NCBI RefSeq assembly: GCF_002000055.1
Contig: NZ_MVBD01000014.1
Coordinates: forward strand, 1-64,000
Origin: Marinicella sediminis
GTDB taxonomy: Bacteria > Pseudomonadota > Gammaproteobacteria > Xanthomonadales > Marinicellaceae
Reading direction: 5' to 3'
DNA length: 64,000 bases
The position numbers were made by a program, and so were the translations under genes. The notes beneath the pieces were generated by a model. It had not been told where the DNA came from. It saw only the letters and a program-made list of their open reading frames with translations, and did no database searches. Below are positions 17,469-26,826 of this stretch, piece after piece. Each line of letters opens with the position of its first letter. The stretch's first letter is position 1.

Positions 17469-19025
17469 TCACTCTGCTGATCTGAGCAGTGGATGCACAT
17501 GAATGTGGTTCAGGCGGCGCTTTTCCGGGTCCAGTAAGAAACGCACCAGAATAAAGTAGATGTCCAGATCAAAAGCATCCAGACCCTCATCACACTCAAG
17601 CTGATGGCTTTCGGGCAACCTCGCTGCAGGCTGTTTTCTGACGACAAAACCTGCCTCCCTGAGCTGCTCTTCCGAATCAATGCCTCGTAAATAGACCCAT
17701 TGATTGACCAGGTGAAATTGTGATGGCCTGTGTTCATCCGTAGACCGTTCTTCAACCAGTACCGCTTCCGGCCAGGGCCAGATTTTCTGTTGATAGCCAT
17801 TGAGCGCACGAGCCAGTCGTTGGTTGTGATCAGCGTATGTTTCCTGACCACAACACACCCCCTGGCATTTTTTCAGCTGGTGCCTGAAACAGGACTTTTG
17901 GTTGCTGACTTTTTGGTTTTCGATGCCCAACACCTGATGACACAGCATGAAATGATCCGCCAATTTATGCAGCTTGTTGTGCACCTGTCGGCGGCTGCGG
18001 AACAGGCCATAGCTGTTTTGCACCAAATGGTCGGAGTCTTCCACATCAACCGCCACAATTTCCGGATAATCATAGCCCTCAGGGTGGTGTCTGATCACCA
18101 GGCGGTAGAGCTTGCGGACCCGTCGCAATCGCGAGTTATACAGCGGTTTGAGGGCTTTGACTTGTTGGCTTTCCAATAACTGGGCACCCAGGTCAGAGAC
18201 CGTGCACTGATAGGTGATTGAGGCGATCGAGGCGCTCATTTTCAAGTCCTTGTGGTTCTGGTGGTCCTGGGAAAAATGACTCAACACCCGTTGTCTGATG
18301 TTGACGCTTTTACCGACATACAACAACACCTCCCGGGCATCATAAAAATGATACACCCCTGGTGATTTCGGCAAGGCATCCACATCGCTTTGCCTGATCT
18401 GTGATGGCAGGCTGTGTTCTTTGAGCAATTGCTGACAGGCCGCCTCAATATCCGCTGTGGTATGAATCTGTGTGGTTTTTAAGAAAAACCGGTGAATCAT
18501 TTGTGCATCATCCAGCGCCCGGTGCCGGTTTTCGATGCTCAAGCCAAATCGCCTGATGATCTGGTCCAGCCCATGCCGGTTGAATTGCGGGTACAACATT
18601 CGACTGAGTTTCACTGAACACAGCGGTTTGTCCTGATAACTGATGCCTGAGCGTTTGAACTCCTGTTTCAGAAAACCATAATCAAAGCGCGCATGATGTG
18701 CCACCAGGGTGCGATCAGCCAGCACCGCCAGTAATTCATCAGCCAGCTCTGCAAAAGTGGGCGCGGCATTGACCATGGACTGGGTGATACCGGTCAGACG
18801 GGTGATGCCCGGTGGAATCGGGCGTTCAGGGTCTACAAAGCTTTGCCAGGATTTAATCAACTTGCCGTCTTCAACGATCAGCAAGCCGATTTCAATGATG
18901 CGGTGGTAGGTGGCCCGCCCGCCAGTGGTCTCGCAATCGAGCAACACCATGCGCGGTGGAAAGCCAGAAGAAAGCTGACCGGCTGATGCAGCATCCAGCC
19001 AGTCCAGTTGTGTGGATAAGGTCAT
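17469..19025 (-). CDS. DEDD exonuclease fused to a GIY-YIG (UvrC/Cho-like) nuclease
   Basis: A 518-residue two-nuclease protein. The N-terminal half is a DnaQ-type 3'-5' exonuclease: VLLDCETTGGRATYHRIIEIG (metal site 1), LVAHHARFDYGFLKQEF (site 2) and HRALDDAQMIHRFF (site 3). The middle is a GIY-YIG domain: SPGVYHFYDAREVLLYVGKSVNIRQRVLSHF. A Cys cluster follows (CFRHQLKKCQGVCCGQE), as in UvrC/Cho homologs. Such fusions are annotated as Pol III epsilon-like or Cho-like proteins and probably act in repair. The start is uncertain: ATG codons at 19025 and 19049 and a TTG at 19058 all lack a ribosome site. Confidence 0.9.
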   Translation of the reverse strand: MTLSTQLDWLDAASAGQLSSGFPPRMVLLDCETTGGRATYHRIIEIGLLIVEDGKLIKSWQSFVDPERPIPPGITRLTGITQSMVNAAPTFAELADELLAVLADRTLVAHHARFDYGFLKQEFKRSGISYQDKPLCSVKLSRMLYPQFNRHGLDQIIRRFGLSIENRHRALDDAQMIHRFFLKTTQIHTTADIEAACQQLLKEHSLPSQIRQSDVDALPKSPGVYHFYDAREVLLYVGKSVNIRQRVLSHFSQDHQNHKDLKMSASIASITYQCTVSDLGAQLLESQQVKALKPLYNSRLRRVRKLYRLVIRHHPEGYDYPEIVAVDVEDSDHLVQNSYGLFRSRRQVHNKLHKLADHFMLCHQVLGIENQKVSNQKSCFRHQLKKCQGVCCGQETYADHNQRLARALNGYQQKIWPWPEAVLVEERSTDEHRPSQFHLVNQWVYLRGIDSEEQLREAGFVVRKQPAARLPESHQLECDEGLDAFDLDIYFILVRFLLDPEKRRLNHIHVHPLLRSAE

Positions 19026-19167
19026 GGTCAATGGATTTTTATTGACCATTCTAGCCAATGGCGGTGAATATTTTGTGTGCGGCTTAAGCTGTCAAATGGA
19101 TTACGGACCTGTTGAATGACAAGCGGTCTTTGATCACCTGATCCCACAAACTTTTGCCACATTTATC

Positions 19168-19203
19168 TGACACCTTTCTGACAATTCAGCCAGAAAAGTG
19201 TCA
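19168..19203. terminator. hairpin after the first beta-helix gene
   Basis: Arms TGACACCTTTCTG (19168-19180) and CAGAAAAGTGTCA (19191-19203) pair over 13 bases with one mismatch and a 10-base loop. It lies 34 bases past the stop of the minus-strand gene at 19237. There is no clean T tract, so it may stabilise the 3' end rather than terminate alone. Confidence 0.5.
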
Positions 19204-19236
19204 CTTGGTTGGTCTTTAACAGACCCCGGTTCAGCT

Positions 19237-21135
19237 TTATTGAATCAGGTATTGATCTTTGCTGGTAACCAAAGGATATTCATCAAAAGCATCCTGACCG
19301 GGCCATGGGTGATCTGCATCAGCCAAGCCATCACCGTTTTGGTCTGAATGGTTACCATCGATATAAAAATTACCCAAATAGCTGGTCAAATTTTGTCCCT
19401 GATATTGATAATTCACTGGGTCCTTGCCACGCCAGATGGCACGACTGGCATCATTGATGCATACCTCTCCGCCGGCAAAATCAAAATGATTGCGACTGAA
19501 GTAGTTGAACTCAGCATCATGTAACCGAAAAGCACAGTCCGGAAAATCAGCGCCTTCAAGACCCTGAAAATCATTGCCAATAAATTCGTTGCGTTCAGCA
19601 AAACCCAAAAACAACATGACCTGATTTTCAGTTACCAGGTTGTTTATGAACACATTGTTTCTGGTGTACCTGATGTTCATGCCATAGTCATTCTGATTCA
19701 GGTCATTGTCTGCGATCAGGGAATAATCTGTACCCGTTACGAACAGTCCCATCCAATTCTGATTGCTCTGGTTATCAGTAACTTCATTGTAGTAACCAGC
19801 ATTCAGGTACAACGCATAAGAGGTGCCTGAAACAATGTTACTTGTCACCTTGACTCTGTTGGAGTTGGAAATCCATATACCACTGTATCCATTATCAATG
19901 GTCTGATTGTCAACGACCTCAAAATCTTCACTCAACCACAAGTGAATACCTGTAGATGAAACGTTGATTTGATGGTCTGAACTGATGTTTGCCTGAATAA
20001 TTCCATTGTTTGACTCTACGACATAAATCCCGGCATCATCATTGGCTCGGATTTGATTACTGCGAATCACAACATCCTGGGCATTGTTGATGTATATACC
20101 GAATTCAGCCTGATGACTGATCTGGTTGTCTGTGAATTCACCACCGGTTATTTGTTCGGCATAGATGCCTTGCAATCCCCTGGCATCACACTCCAAACCA
20201 CTGACCCTGATCTGATTCGCACCGGTTATCCTGACTGCCACATCCGGTACTCCATCGACCTCAGTTTCAGCACATTTGGTGTTGATCACCTGACCGTTAT
20301 CAGCTCCGGCAGCATAAAAAACATCTGCTTCTGAGTCGGGGGCCAGGTTTTCCACCCCAAAACCACGAATGGTCACATCACTGGCCGTCACTTCAATGGT
20401 GTTGAGTGCTGTTGAGCCGCTGATGATACTGGACTCAGGACCATTGACTGACTCCACAGTCAGGGCTTTGTAAACCACCAGCGATTCAGGGTAAATTCCA
20501 TCATCCACCAACACCCGGTCTCCGGGTACAGCCGCATCAATCGCTGCCTGTATGGACAGGTATTCCTGTGGTACCCGCAATGTGCTCACGGTAGATGGCA
20601 CCACACGCACGGTGTAGTCTTCCGTTTCACCGGACAACATCGGCACACAAGGTTCGGTGTGGTCATCGAATCCGCCTCGGATACGCATCCTGGTCAATAA
20701 CTCATCATCGCCAATTAAGTCACTCAGATCAACCTCAGCGGTGACAGTCTCGAAACCACTGTTGGTATACAGCCTTTCGGCATCACTGAATTGACCATCC
20801 TGATTCAAATCAATCCAGACCCGCCAATACAGTGGATAGGCTTCCATGGCCGGATGATCCATTTTACCTGGTATCAGTTCCAGATGGTTCACCCCTTCCT
20901 GCCACTCAATCACCTGACTGGTGTATTCAGCGTACCCAATGTATAAATGATCCTGATCACCGTAATTATTATGATGGCGACCAGATATGTGGCCAAATGG
21001 CATACTGGTGACCCCCTCAACCCACATCCACTGATTATCAATAGCACCCCCTTCACAATAGGTCTGTGACCATGACTTCAATGACAACAAACTCAGGGCG
21101 CAACACAGCACCACCGTCAGGTATTTTTTTTGCAT
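19237..21135 (-). CDS. secreted right-handed beta-helix protein with GEVED domain (paralog 1)
   Basis: A 632-residue secreted protein. After the signal peptide (MQKKYLTVVLCCALSLLSLK...) a domain of about 170 residues ends in a GEVED-type segment (LTRMRIRGGFDDHTEPCVP, SGETEDYTVRV). Then YLSIQAAIDAAVPGDRVLVDDGIYPESL opens a pectate-lyase-like beta-helix, with many NosD-type repeats rich in asparagine (VIRSNQIRANDDAGIYVV, NRVKVTSNIVSGTSYALYLN). It ends in GNHSDQNGDGLADADHPWPG, a calcium-type loop. The protein at 23399-25285 is a close paralog in domain order. Such helices bind or cleave polysaccharides; no catalytic residues could be assigned. Confidence 0.88.
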   Translation of the reverse strand: MQKKYLTVVLCCALSLLSLKSWSQTYCEGGAIDNQWMWVEGVTSMPFGHISGRHHNNYGDQDHLYIGYAEYTSQVIEWQEGVNHLELIPGKMDHPAMEAYPLYWRVWIDLNQDGQFSDAERLYTNSGFETVTAEVDLSDLIGDDELLTRMRIRGGFDDHTEPCVPMLSGETEDYTVRVVPSTVSTLRVPQEYLSIQAAIDAAVPGDRVLVDDGIYPESLVVYKALTVESVNGPESSIISGSTALNTIEVTASDVTIRGFGVENLAPDSEADVFYAAGADNGQVINTKCAETEVDGVPDVAVRITGANQIRVSGLECDARGLQGIYAEQITGGEFTDNQISHQAEFGIYINNAQDVVIRSNQIRANDDAGIYVVESNNGIIQANISSDHQINVSSTGIHLWLSEDFEVVDNQTIDNGYSGIWISNSNRVKVTSNIVSGTSYALYLNAGYYNEVTDNQSNQNWMGLFVTGTDYSLIADNDLNQNDYGMNIRYTRNNVFINNLVTENQVMLFLGFAERNEFIGNDFQGLEGADFPDCAFRLHDAEFNYFSRNHFDFAGGEVCINDASRAIWRGKDPVNYQYQGQNLTSYLGNFYIDGNHSDQNGDGLADADHPWPGQDAFDEYPLVTSKDQYLIQ

Positions 21136-21215
21136 AACATTTCCTCAAATTAAGAACAAAACAGACACCCAACCAGCCCACATCAAGACTTATCCGGAAC
21201 GTCTTGTGTGGTTGA

Positions 21216-21241
21216 AAACAGCTCAATAAATGGAGCTGTTT
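21216..21241. terminator. hairpin between the proline iminopeptidase operon and paralog 1
   Basis: Perfect 9-base arms AAACAGCTC (21216-21224) and GAGCTGTTT (21233-21241) around an 8-base loop. On the minus strand it is followed by TTC, a short T run, so it may end transcription from the gene finishing at 21455. Confidence 0.5.
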
Positions 21242-21279
21242 CAGAACCGTTTGGATGAATTAATTATCGCATTGAGGGT

Positions 21280-21296
21280 TCGCAAAACCTGCGAAT
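21280..21296. promoter_or_regulatory. shared inverted repeat upstream of paralog 1
   Basis: The 17-base sequence TCGCAAAACCTGCGAAT forms an inverted repeat (TCGCA, TGCGA). The identical 17 bases occur at 25395-25411, upstream of paralog 2. It lies about 145 bases before the paralog 1 start codon. Confidence 0.6.
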
Positions 21297-21454
21297 CATG
21301 ACTTGATTGCTGAACAAATAGTTCATTTAATATCAATATGATAGGTACCGCTTAAATGAACTTTCAGCGATGGTTAAACATGCCCCATCAGGTCATCGCT
21401 GACGCCATTCCAAGCCTGGGCTGTGACCCATAGAAGGTGGTTTTTTTGTGGTAC

Positions 21455-21850
21455 TCAGCTCCTCAGGTCACCACGCAACAGCCGGGTCACCCACACTGTG
21501 GCTTCGGTGATGATCACTGCACCTGTCAGTACACTCAACGCAATCACCAACAACTCAGGATTGAACCCTTCATCCACCAACCAGTTCACCACCAACAGCA
21601 TCAGCAGTGCCGTCAGCCCATACATGACTTGTCTGAATCGTCTGAACACAATGGCACTCACATGCTGTTTGAACACAAAAATGCCGACAAACACCAGCCA
21701 ACACATCAAGATGAAGCCCTGCAGGTATACCATCAGCACCAGTTCAAACATCCCTTCCAGTGAAGATAACCCGCCATGTCCCATGGCGTCGGTCACACTC
21801 AACAACAAGGCTGTCCCCGCAGGCATGGTGTACTGTCTTAGCGTACGCAT
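21455..21850 (-). CDS. small integral membrane protein of unknown family
   Basis: A 131-residue protein with about four hydrophobic segments (MFELVLMVYLQGFILMCWLVFVGIF is the longest idea of the first two; then VMYGLTALLMLLVVNWLV and LLVIALSVLTGAVIITEATVWV). No family is recognised. Its ATG overlaps the stop of the proline iminopeptidase gene (TGATG), so it is translated with it. Whether the two share a function is unknown. Confidence 0.7.
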   Translation of the reverse strand: MRTLRQYTMPAGTALLLSVTDAMGHGGLSSLEGMFELVLMVYLQGFILMCWLVFVGIFVFKQHVSAIVFRRFRQVMYGLTALLMLLVVNWLVDEGFNPELLVIALSVLTGAVIITEATVWVTRLLRGDLRS

Positions 21851-22797
21851 CAGGTGGAAGACAAGCGTACCAACATCTCATCGGTGGCGCTGACCAGGGC
21901 GTGGGCCATGGCCGGTTCTTTGGAGGCATGACCGGCCCGGTCCACCACCGTCAATTGCGAATCAGGCAGGGCCTGGTGTAACAGATAGGCTTTTTCAGGT
22001 GGACAAAGCATGTCGTAACGGCCATTGACAATATAAACTGGCATACCTTTGAGCACTTCCAGGTGATCGGAAATCGGTCGGTCAGTGATGAAACAATCGT
22101 GCACACAGTAATGGGCTTCCAACACCCCCTGGTGGGAGTCAAAGTCATCATCCAACACCGGTACCGGGTTGTCCTGAATGGTGAAGCCAGCTTCTTCCCA
22201 ACGCATCATTTCATAAGCCGCGCGATCCCGCACCGCCTCATCGCCGCTGGTCATCATGGCGTAATAGGTTTTGAGGATCTGATGCTGTTGTCCTTCCGGC
22301 ACCAGGTTCCGGTAGCGCTCATAGGCTTCTGGATTGAACCGACTCAGGCCTTCCTGCCACAACCAACGGTTTTCTTCAGGAGTGCCAAAAAACACCCCAC
22401 GCACGATCAGACCCAACACCCGGTCACGGTGCTCTTGAGCATAGACCAGACTCAACGTCGATCCCCAGGAACCACCAAACACCACCCACTGCTCAATGCC
22501 CAGGTGCTCACGGATGGTTTCGATGTCAGCCACCAGGTGAGCCGTGGTGTTGTCGCTCAGGTCACCCAATGGCCGTGACCGGTTACAGCCGCGCTGATCA
22601 AACAATATGATGTGGTATTGTTCCGGATCAAAAAAACACCGGTCATCCTCCCCACAGCCGGCACCCGGTCCACCATGCACAAACACCACCGGCATGCCGT
22701 GCGGATTACCACAGGTTTCGACATAGATGTCATGTACATCACTGACTGAGAGGTGAAAGACTTGGTTCGGTTCTATCGGTGGGTAGAGGGTTTTCAT
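21850..22797 (-). CDS. pip: proline iminopeptidase
   Basis: A 315-residue cytoplasmic serine peptidase that removes N-terminal proline (family S33). The family motifs are PVVFVHGGPGAGCGEDDRCFF, ILFDQRGCNRSRPLGD and the nucleophile elbow VVFGGSWGSTLSLVYAQEH; the acid and histidine lie in VNGRYDMLCPPEKAY and VDRAGHASKEP. Length is normal for the family. The ATG at 22797 is chosen over the longer frame (to 22962) because AGGA lies just upstream and family members begin near this point. It is followed without a gap by a small membrane protein gene. Confidence 0.95.
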   Translation of the reverse strand: MKTLYPPIEPNQVFHLSVSDVHDIYVETCGNPHGMPVVFVHGGPGAGCGEDDRCFFDPEQYHIILFDQRGCNRSRPLGDLSDNTTAHLVADIETIREHLGIEQWVVFGGSWGSTLSLVYAQEHRDRVLGLIVRGVFFGTPEENRWLWQEGLSRFNPEAYERYRNLVPEGQQHQILKTYYAMMTSGDEAVRDRAAYEMMRWEEAGFTIQDNPVPVLDDDFDSHQGVLEAHYCVHDCFITDRPISDHLEVLKGMPVYIVNGRYDMLCPPEKAYLLHQALPDSQLTVVDRAGHASKEPAMAHALVSATDEMLVRLSST

Positions 22798-23398
22798 GGG
22801 GCTTCCTGGTTGGTTTTGGAAGCAACCATTATAATCAAATACAAAGTAACAATTCATCCATGACATTTGACCTGCTGATTTCACACCACCCAATGTCCTG
22901 TGGTGGCAGAAACCGTCACTACCTGCTTTTCCGGCTTCATTGCTACCAATGAATTTAATCATTGATAAGCCGGTGTTAGATGGTTGATTTCACCAATGAT
23001 CAGAAAATGTTGACCCCTCTTTCAAATGACACCGGCTGAAGCCGGCGCTCCAAAGTGTTTACATTGATTAGAATTCATCGGTGAAAAACAAACTGTACTG
23101 GGACGTTGACTTCTCATGTTTAAATGAAATGAGTGTGATTGAGTTGACTCAATCAGATTTATACCAGATCACTTGACCAACCAACTACTTTCATTTTTTT
23201 CATCTTGCAACTCATTGACAAGGATGTTGAGGATAACTCAAGCCCTGAACACCTGGCTTACCGAGCCATTGCCAATCCTTCACACCTGTGAAAATGACCC
23301 ACGTCCTTGTGGATCACATTCGAGGTAAAGAGACTCAGCCAGTCGTGCAGTGTATTGTCATTAATGGTCCATGGCACTTGGGCACTTGTATCACTTAG
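22798..23398. other. intergenic stretch with one REP-like element
   Basis: About 600 bases without a supported gene. A REP-like hairpin lies at 23029-23052 (listed separately). The rest has no repeat, promoter or frame that I can support. Confidence 0.5.
23029..23052 (-). repeat. REP-like element, GGAG head plus CTTCAG hairpin
   Basis: Read on the minus strand: GGAGCGCCGGCTTCAGCCGG. The stem pairs CCGGC with GCCGG around TTCA. It shares the GGAGCG head and the central CTTCAG with elements at 54119, 54280 and 57250, although the stem letters differ. Confidence 0.6.
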
Positions 23399-25285
23399 TT
23401 AGGGTTTTTGTAACAAATAGAATGACAAAAGTTGAGACAATGGACGGGTGTCAACAGTCGGCCCTCCGGAAACGGGATGTGTGAGCTCAGCAACCCCGTC
23501 ACCATCCACATCAAAGTGATCTGCGTTGTGGTAGTAATTACCCAATTGGACAGTCCAGGTCTGCCCCCCGAATTCATAAGTGAATGAATCAACCGAAGTC
23601 CATGAACTTTGATCACTGGATGACAAACAGATCTTTCCGCCCTTTGTCCAATTGAATTCATTCAGATAGAACATATTGTTTGAGGACCGGGTTGCAAAGA
23701 TTCGACAACGGGACGCGCCACCTACCATGTCATTGGCTGAGCTGTTTCCTGTGAATACATTTCCGTATGAAAATGTATACCTGATCATTCCAAAATTGTT
23801 GATCCACAGGTTATCGCTCACCAAACTTTGATCCATGCCTTCAGCCACCAAGGCATATTCTTGGTTCGTTTCAAAGGAATTTTCGTTAATTTCCAGATCG
23901 AATGAATCAAGGACATGAAGCCCAAAGTCAAAGCCGCCCTTCACGGTGTTGCCCCGGAATGTCACCAGATTGGACTCCTTCAGCAGCACCCCTTGATAAC
24001 CAGAATCAGCAATCAGATTGTCCTGTACCAATGAGTTTTCAACTTGGGTGATGTACAACCCAAAGCTGCTGCTGCGATTGCACCGATTATTGGTTATCAG
24101 CAAATCGACAGAGTCACCAATACTCATACCCAATCTGTTGTCATCACACAGGTTGTTGGTAATCACATTGCCATTGGACGCTATCAGACTCAAACCTGCA
24201 CTCAGGTTGTTATTCAAAACATTGTTTTCAATCAAACCGTCATCAACCAGTAAAAACCTGATTCCAGTTCTGCTGTGTCCATTTAAGGTGCTGTTGGTGA
24301 TGTGAATGCCCGAGGACCGATCGGCGTAGACCCCCCTGGACCCCCTGTTCACACAATGCAACTGATCAATTTTCACATCATCTGCATGGTCGATGTGAAT
24401 GTTGATGTAGTCGGTTTCAGCGGAAATTTCCGTTCCACAGTCCACATTTTTAATCAATCCCCGGTCTGCACCAGGGGTGTAATGAATACCTGCCAAATCA
24501 GCTTGGCGCTCACCGCTCAAATCAAACCCTTGGATGGTGACATCGGGTGCCATAACAACGATGGTTGGTTCAGTCAGCACCCCGGTGATGTTGGTGTTTG
24601 CAGGACCGTTAACTGAGGTCAACGTCAGCGGTTTGTCAATCAACAAACTTTCCGCATACACCCCATCTTGAACCACAATTTGATCTCCTGCGTGAGCCGC
24701 ATCAATCGCCTCTTGAATGGAGCCATAAATGGCAGGCACATGCAAAACCGTTGCATCAATCGAAACCGTGTAGTCTTCCACTTCTCCGAGTCCAATGGAG
24801 CCACAAGAAGGCGCGTCCTCGAACAATCCCGATGAGACGCGCATGCGCGTGGTCAACTCGCCATCAACCACCAGTTCGGACAAGTCGATGGTTTCGACCA
24901 GCATGTCCACACCGCTGTGGGCCAACACCCGTTCATCAGGGGCAAATATCAGGTCCTGGTTGAAATCAATCCAGACCTGCCAATGTGACGGATAGGCATC
25001 CATCCAGGGCTGGTCAAAACGTCCCGGCACCAAGACCAGTTCATTCAAACCTGTTTGCCACTGAATGACTTGGTCAGTTTGGTCATCGTAACCGATATAC
25101 AAGTGGTCTTGATCGCCATAATTGTTGTGGTAGGGCCCGGTGAAGTGGAAAAAATCACCACTCATCAGGGCATCAATCCACAGATAGTGATTGCCATAGG
25201 AACCATTTTCGCAATAATCAAGTTGCTGCGAATGCACATCTTGTCCACTGGCCAACAGCATCAGACACACACATTTTTTCAACAT
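23399..25285 (-). CDS. secreted right-handed beta-helix protein with GEVED domain (paralog 2)
   Basis: A 628-residue secreted protein with the same plan as the one at 19237-21135. Signal peptide MLKKCVCLMLLASGQDVHS, then FTGPYHNNYGDQDHLYIGYDD (paralog 1 has the same NNYGDQDHLYIGY), the GEVED-type segment TTRMRVSSGLFEDAPSC with LGEVEDYTVSI, and AIYGSIQEAIDAAHAGDQIV opening the beta-helix. Repeats such as DLLITNNRCNRSSSFGLYIT continue to a C-terminal loop HFDVDGDGVAELTHP. It probably acts on or binds polysaccharide outside the cell; no active site is assigned. The shared inverted repeat lies 110 bases upstream. Confidence 0.88.
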   Translation of the reverse strand: MLKKCVCLMLLASGQDVHSQQLDYCENGSYGNHYLWIDALMSGDFFHFTGPYHNNYGDQDHLYIGYDDQTDQVIQWQTGLNELVLVPGRFDQPWMDAYPSHWQVWIDFNQDLIFAPDERVLAHSGVDMLVETIDLSELVVDGELTTRMRVSSGLFEDAPSCGSIGLGEVEDYTVSIDATVLHVPAIYGSIQEAIDAAHAGDQIVVQDGVYAESLLIDKPLTLTSVNGPANTNITGVLTEPTIVVMAPDVTIQGFDLSGERQADLAGIHYTPGADRGLIKNVDCGTEISAETDYINIHIDHADDVKIDQLHCVNRGSRGVYADRSSGIHITNSTLNGHSRTGIRFLLVDDGLIENNVLNNNLSAGLSLIASNGNVITNNLCDDNRLGMSIGDSVDLLITNNRCNRSSSFGLYITQVENSLVQDNLIADSGYQGVLLKESNLVTFRGNTVKGGFDFGLHVLDSFDLEINENSFETNQEYALVAEGMDQSLVSDNLWINNFGMIRYTFSYGNVFTGNSSANDMVGGASRCRIFATRSSNNMFYLNEFNWTKGGKICLSSSDQSSWTSVDSFTYEFGGQTWTVQLGNYYHNADHFDVDGDGVAELTHPVSGGPTVDTRPLSQLLSFYLLQKP

Positions 25286-25394
25286 AATTTTTCCTCATTT
25301 TTTATTTGATTAAAATAAAAGACAGCCCGGATCTCAATGAGATTTAACCCGTTTTAGACCCTGGCTGACTGATCCATATGATCGCCTGATTGAC

Positions 25395-25411
25395 TCGCAA
25401 AACCTGCGAAT
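25395..25411. promoter_or_regulatory. shared inverted repeat upstream of paralog 2
   Basis: TCGCAAAACCTGCGAAT, identical over 17 bases to 21280-21296. It lies about 110 bases before the paralog 2 start codon and 30 bases after the stop of the neighbouring gene. Confidence 0.6.
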
Positions 25412-25440
25412 TCAGAGCTTTAAATCTTCTGCTTCCCTGC

Positions 25441-26469
25441 TCATTGCAAAGTCGCCAAAGCGGCCTCGAGCTGCGGCAATATGAATGACTTCTGTGTTAA
25501 TTGTTCAACCGTTCGGTTGGGCCAAATCAAAGTGGCCACCGTCAAAAAATCAGCAATGCGTAATCGGCTGTTGTGGTTGATGCTTTTCAACCGATTAACG
25601 TATGCTGGGTTGGTGGCGATGTCGCGGTTGCGGTGATCCCGAACACCGCTGAGCACCCGTTGTAAATGGGTTTCATACCATTGATCCAGGTAACTGCGTG
25701 TGTAAATCGTGCCAGACTCGATGAGGAAGGCGCCTCTGAACTCAGGATCGGTGAATAACAACCAACTGTCACCCAGGTAATGTTCCAAATCAGCAGCCAT
25801 CAACAAGGGATTGCCTTCGTAATACCAGGCATCACCCCATCGCGGATCTGGAATATCTCTGATGTTGTAACCACCCAATACAGTGGCCCTGACTTTGTGA
25901 CTGAAACAACCAGCTCCCTGGCTGCAATTGGCACGGCTCAAGGCCAGAGTCAACTTATTGTGCTCACCACCGATCGCCACCACCAAAGGATTTGCAGCAG
26001 TGATGCCAGCGCAGTTTTGTCCCAACAACATCAACTTAGAGATCATGTCTGACTGATGCCAAACCTCAACCTGCGTCTCCCGCTCGTTGGCCCGCACAAT
26101 GGCTTGCACCAATCGGTGGGCATTGGGGTCATTGTTGCTTGAACCCACGGCCAGCAAATTGATTCGTCCTGCGTGTTTTTTTGCCAAGCCCAACACCAAA
26201 GCCAGGTCTTGATACGCATTGGGGTCATCTCCGCCATTGACCTGACCACTGGCTTGTGGATCTCCTTGTTTCATAGGGCCCAAATCATCAAAATAAACCA
26301 CATTGACTCGATTGTTTTTTACCCGACTACAAGGGTGTGATTGACCTATCATCAAAGGCAAGGTAAAGCCTTCATAAGTCACTGATTTGGTTTGCGAATT
26401 CACTGGGCTTAACACCCATACCATGAACCATGTCAGCCCAACCAAAAAGCCCTTATTGTATGACTTCAT
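25441..26469 (-). CDS. secreted protein, possibly nucleoside-hydrolase-like
   Basis: A 342-residue protein with a signal peptide (MKSYNKGFLVGLTWFMVWVLSPVNSQ). The part NVVYFDDLG, DDPNAYQDLALVLGLAKKHA and INLLAVGSSNNDPNAHRLVQ resembles the layout of nucleoside hydrolases and their DUF1593-like relatives, but the classical DxDxxxDD site is not complete, so activity is doubtful. Several cysteines suggest disulfides. The ATG at 26469 has GGAG 8 bases upstream; a TTG at 26481 overlaps that site. It is preceded by a small secreted protein gene on the same strand, 30 bases away, and followed by beta-helix paralog 2. Confidence 0.7.
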   Translation of the reverse strand: MKSYNKGFLVGLTWFMVWVLSPVNSQTKSVTYEGFTLPLMIGQSHPCSRVKNNRVNVVYFDDLGPMKQGDPQASGQVNGGDDPNAYQDLALVLGLAKKHAGRINLLAVGSSNNDPNAHRLVQAIVRANERETQVEVWHQSDMISKLMLLGQNCAGITAANPLVVAIGGEHNKLTLALSRANCSQGAGCFSHKVRATVLGGYNIRDIPDPRWGDAWYYEGNPLLMAADLEHYLGDSWLLFTDPEFRGAFLIESGTIYTRSYLDQWYETHLQRVLSGVRDHRNRDIATNPAYVNRLKSINHNSRLRIADFLTVATLIWPNRTVEQLTQKSFILPQLEAALATLQ

Positions 26470-26499
26470 GTTCTTCTCCAATCGCTTTTCTCATCGGCT

Positions 26500-26826
26500 T
26501 CATTGTGCAATTAAATGAGCTATTTTGGGCTTGTTCCGTGAGCAGCCTTGTAAATAGACTTGTGCCGGTTCATTGGCAAACTTCGAAGCCATCAAAGCTG
26601 AATAGATTTGTTCAAAACCGCTGTTGTTGGGTTCCAAAACATACCAATCCTGTTGTGCACAATGATCAGGGTTAGATAAGGTGCCGCTGAATTTAACAAA
26701 CACATGACATTCACTGCGGGCATATAGCCGACTGACGGTGGCATTGTTGGACCAACCCGCTGCATTAACCGACTCAGGTGTCAAAAATGCAGTTAAACAA
26801 AGTCCAAAGGTATATACTTTTTTCAT
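26500..26826 (-). CDS. small secreted cysteine-containing protein
   Basis: A 108-residue protein with a signal peptide (MKKVYTFGLCLTAFLTPESVNA) and a mature part with GWSNNATVSRLYARSECHVFV, LSNPDHCAQQDW and QVYLQGCSRNKPKIA. This layout, with three cysteines and a final GC, resembles small secreted proteins of unknown role that I recall from marine gammaproteobacteria. A GAGGAAA site precedes the ATG. Probably one transcript with the following gene. Confidence 0.72.
   Translation of the reverse strand: MKKVYTFGLCLTAFLTPESVNAAGWSNNATVSRLYARSECHVFVKFSGTLSNPDHCAQQDWYVLEPNNSGFEQIYSALMASKFANEPAQVYLQGCSRNKPKIAHLIAQ

Larger units (their letters stand above)
21136..21454. other. intergenic region upstream of beta-helix paralog 1
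   Basis: Holds the 21216-21241 hairpin and the 21280-21296 inverted repeat described separately; no gene is seen. The stretch near 21301-21350 is AT-rich and could hold the promoter, but no clear hexamers were identified. Confidence 0.5.
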
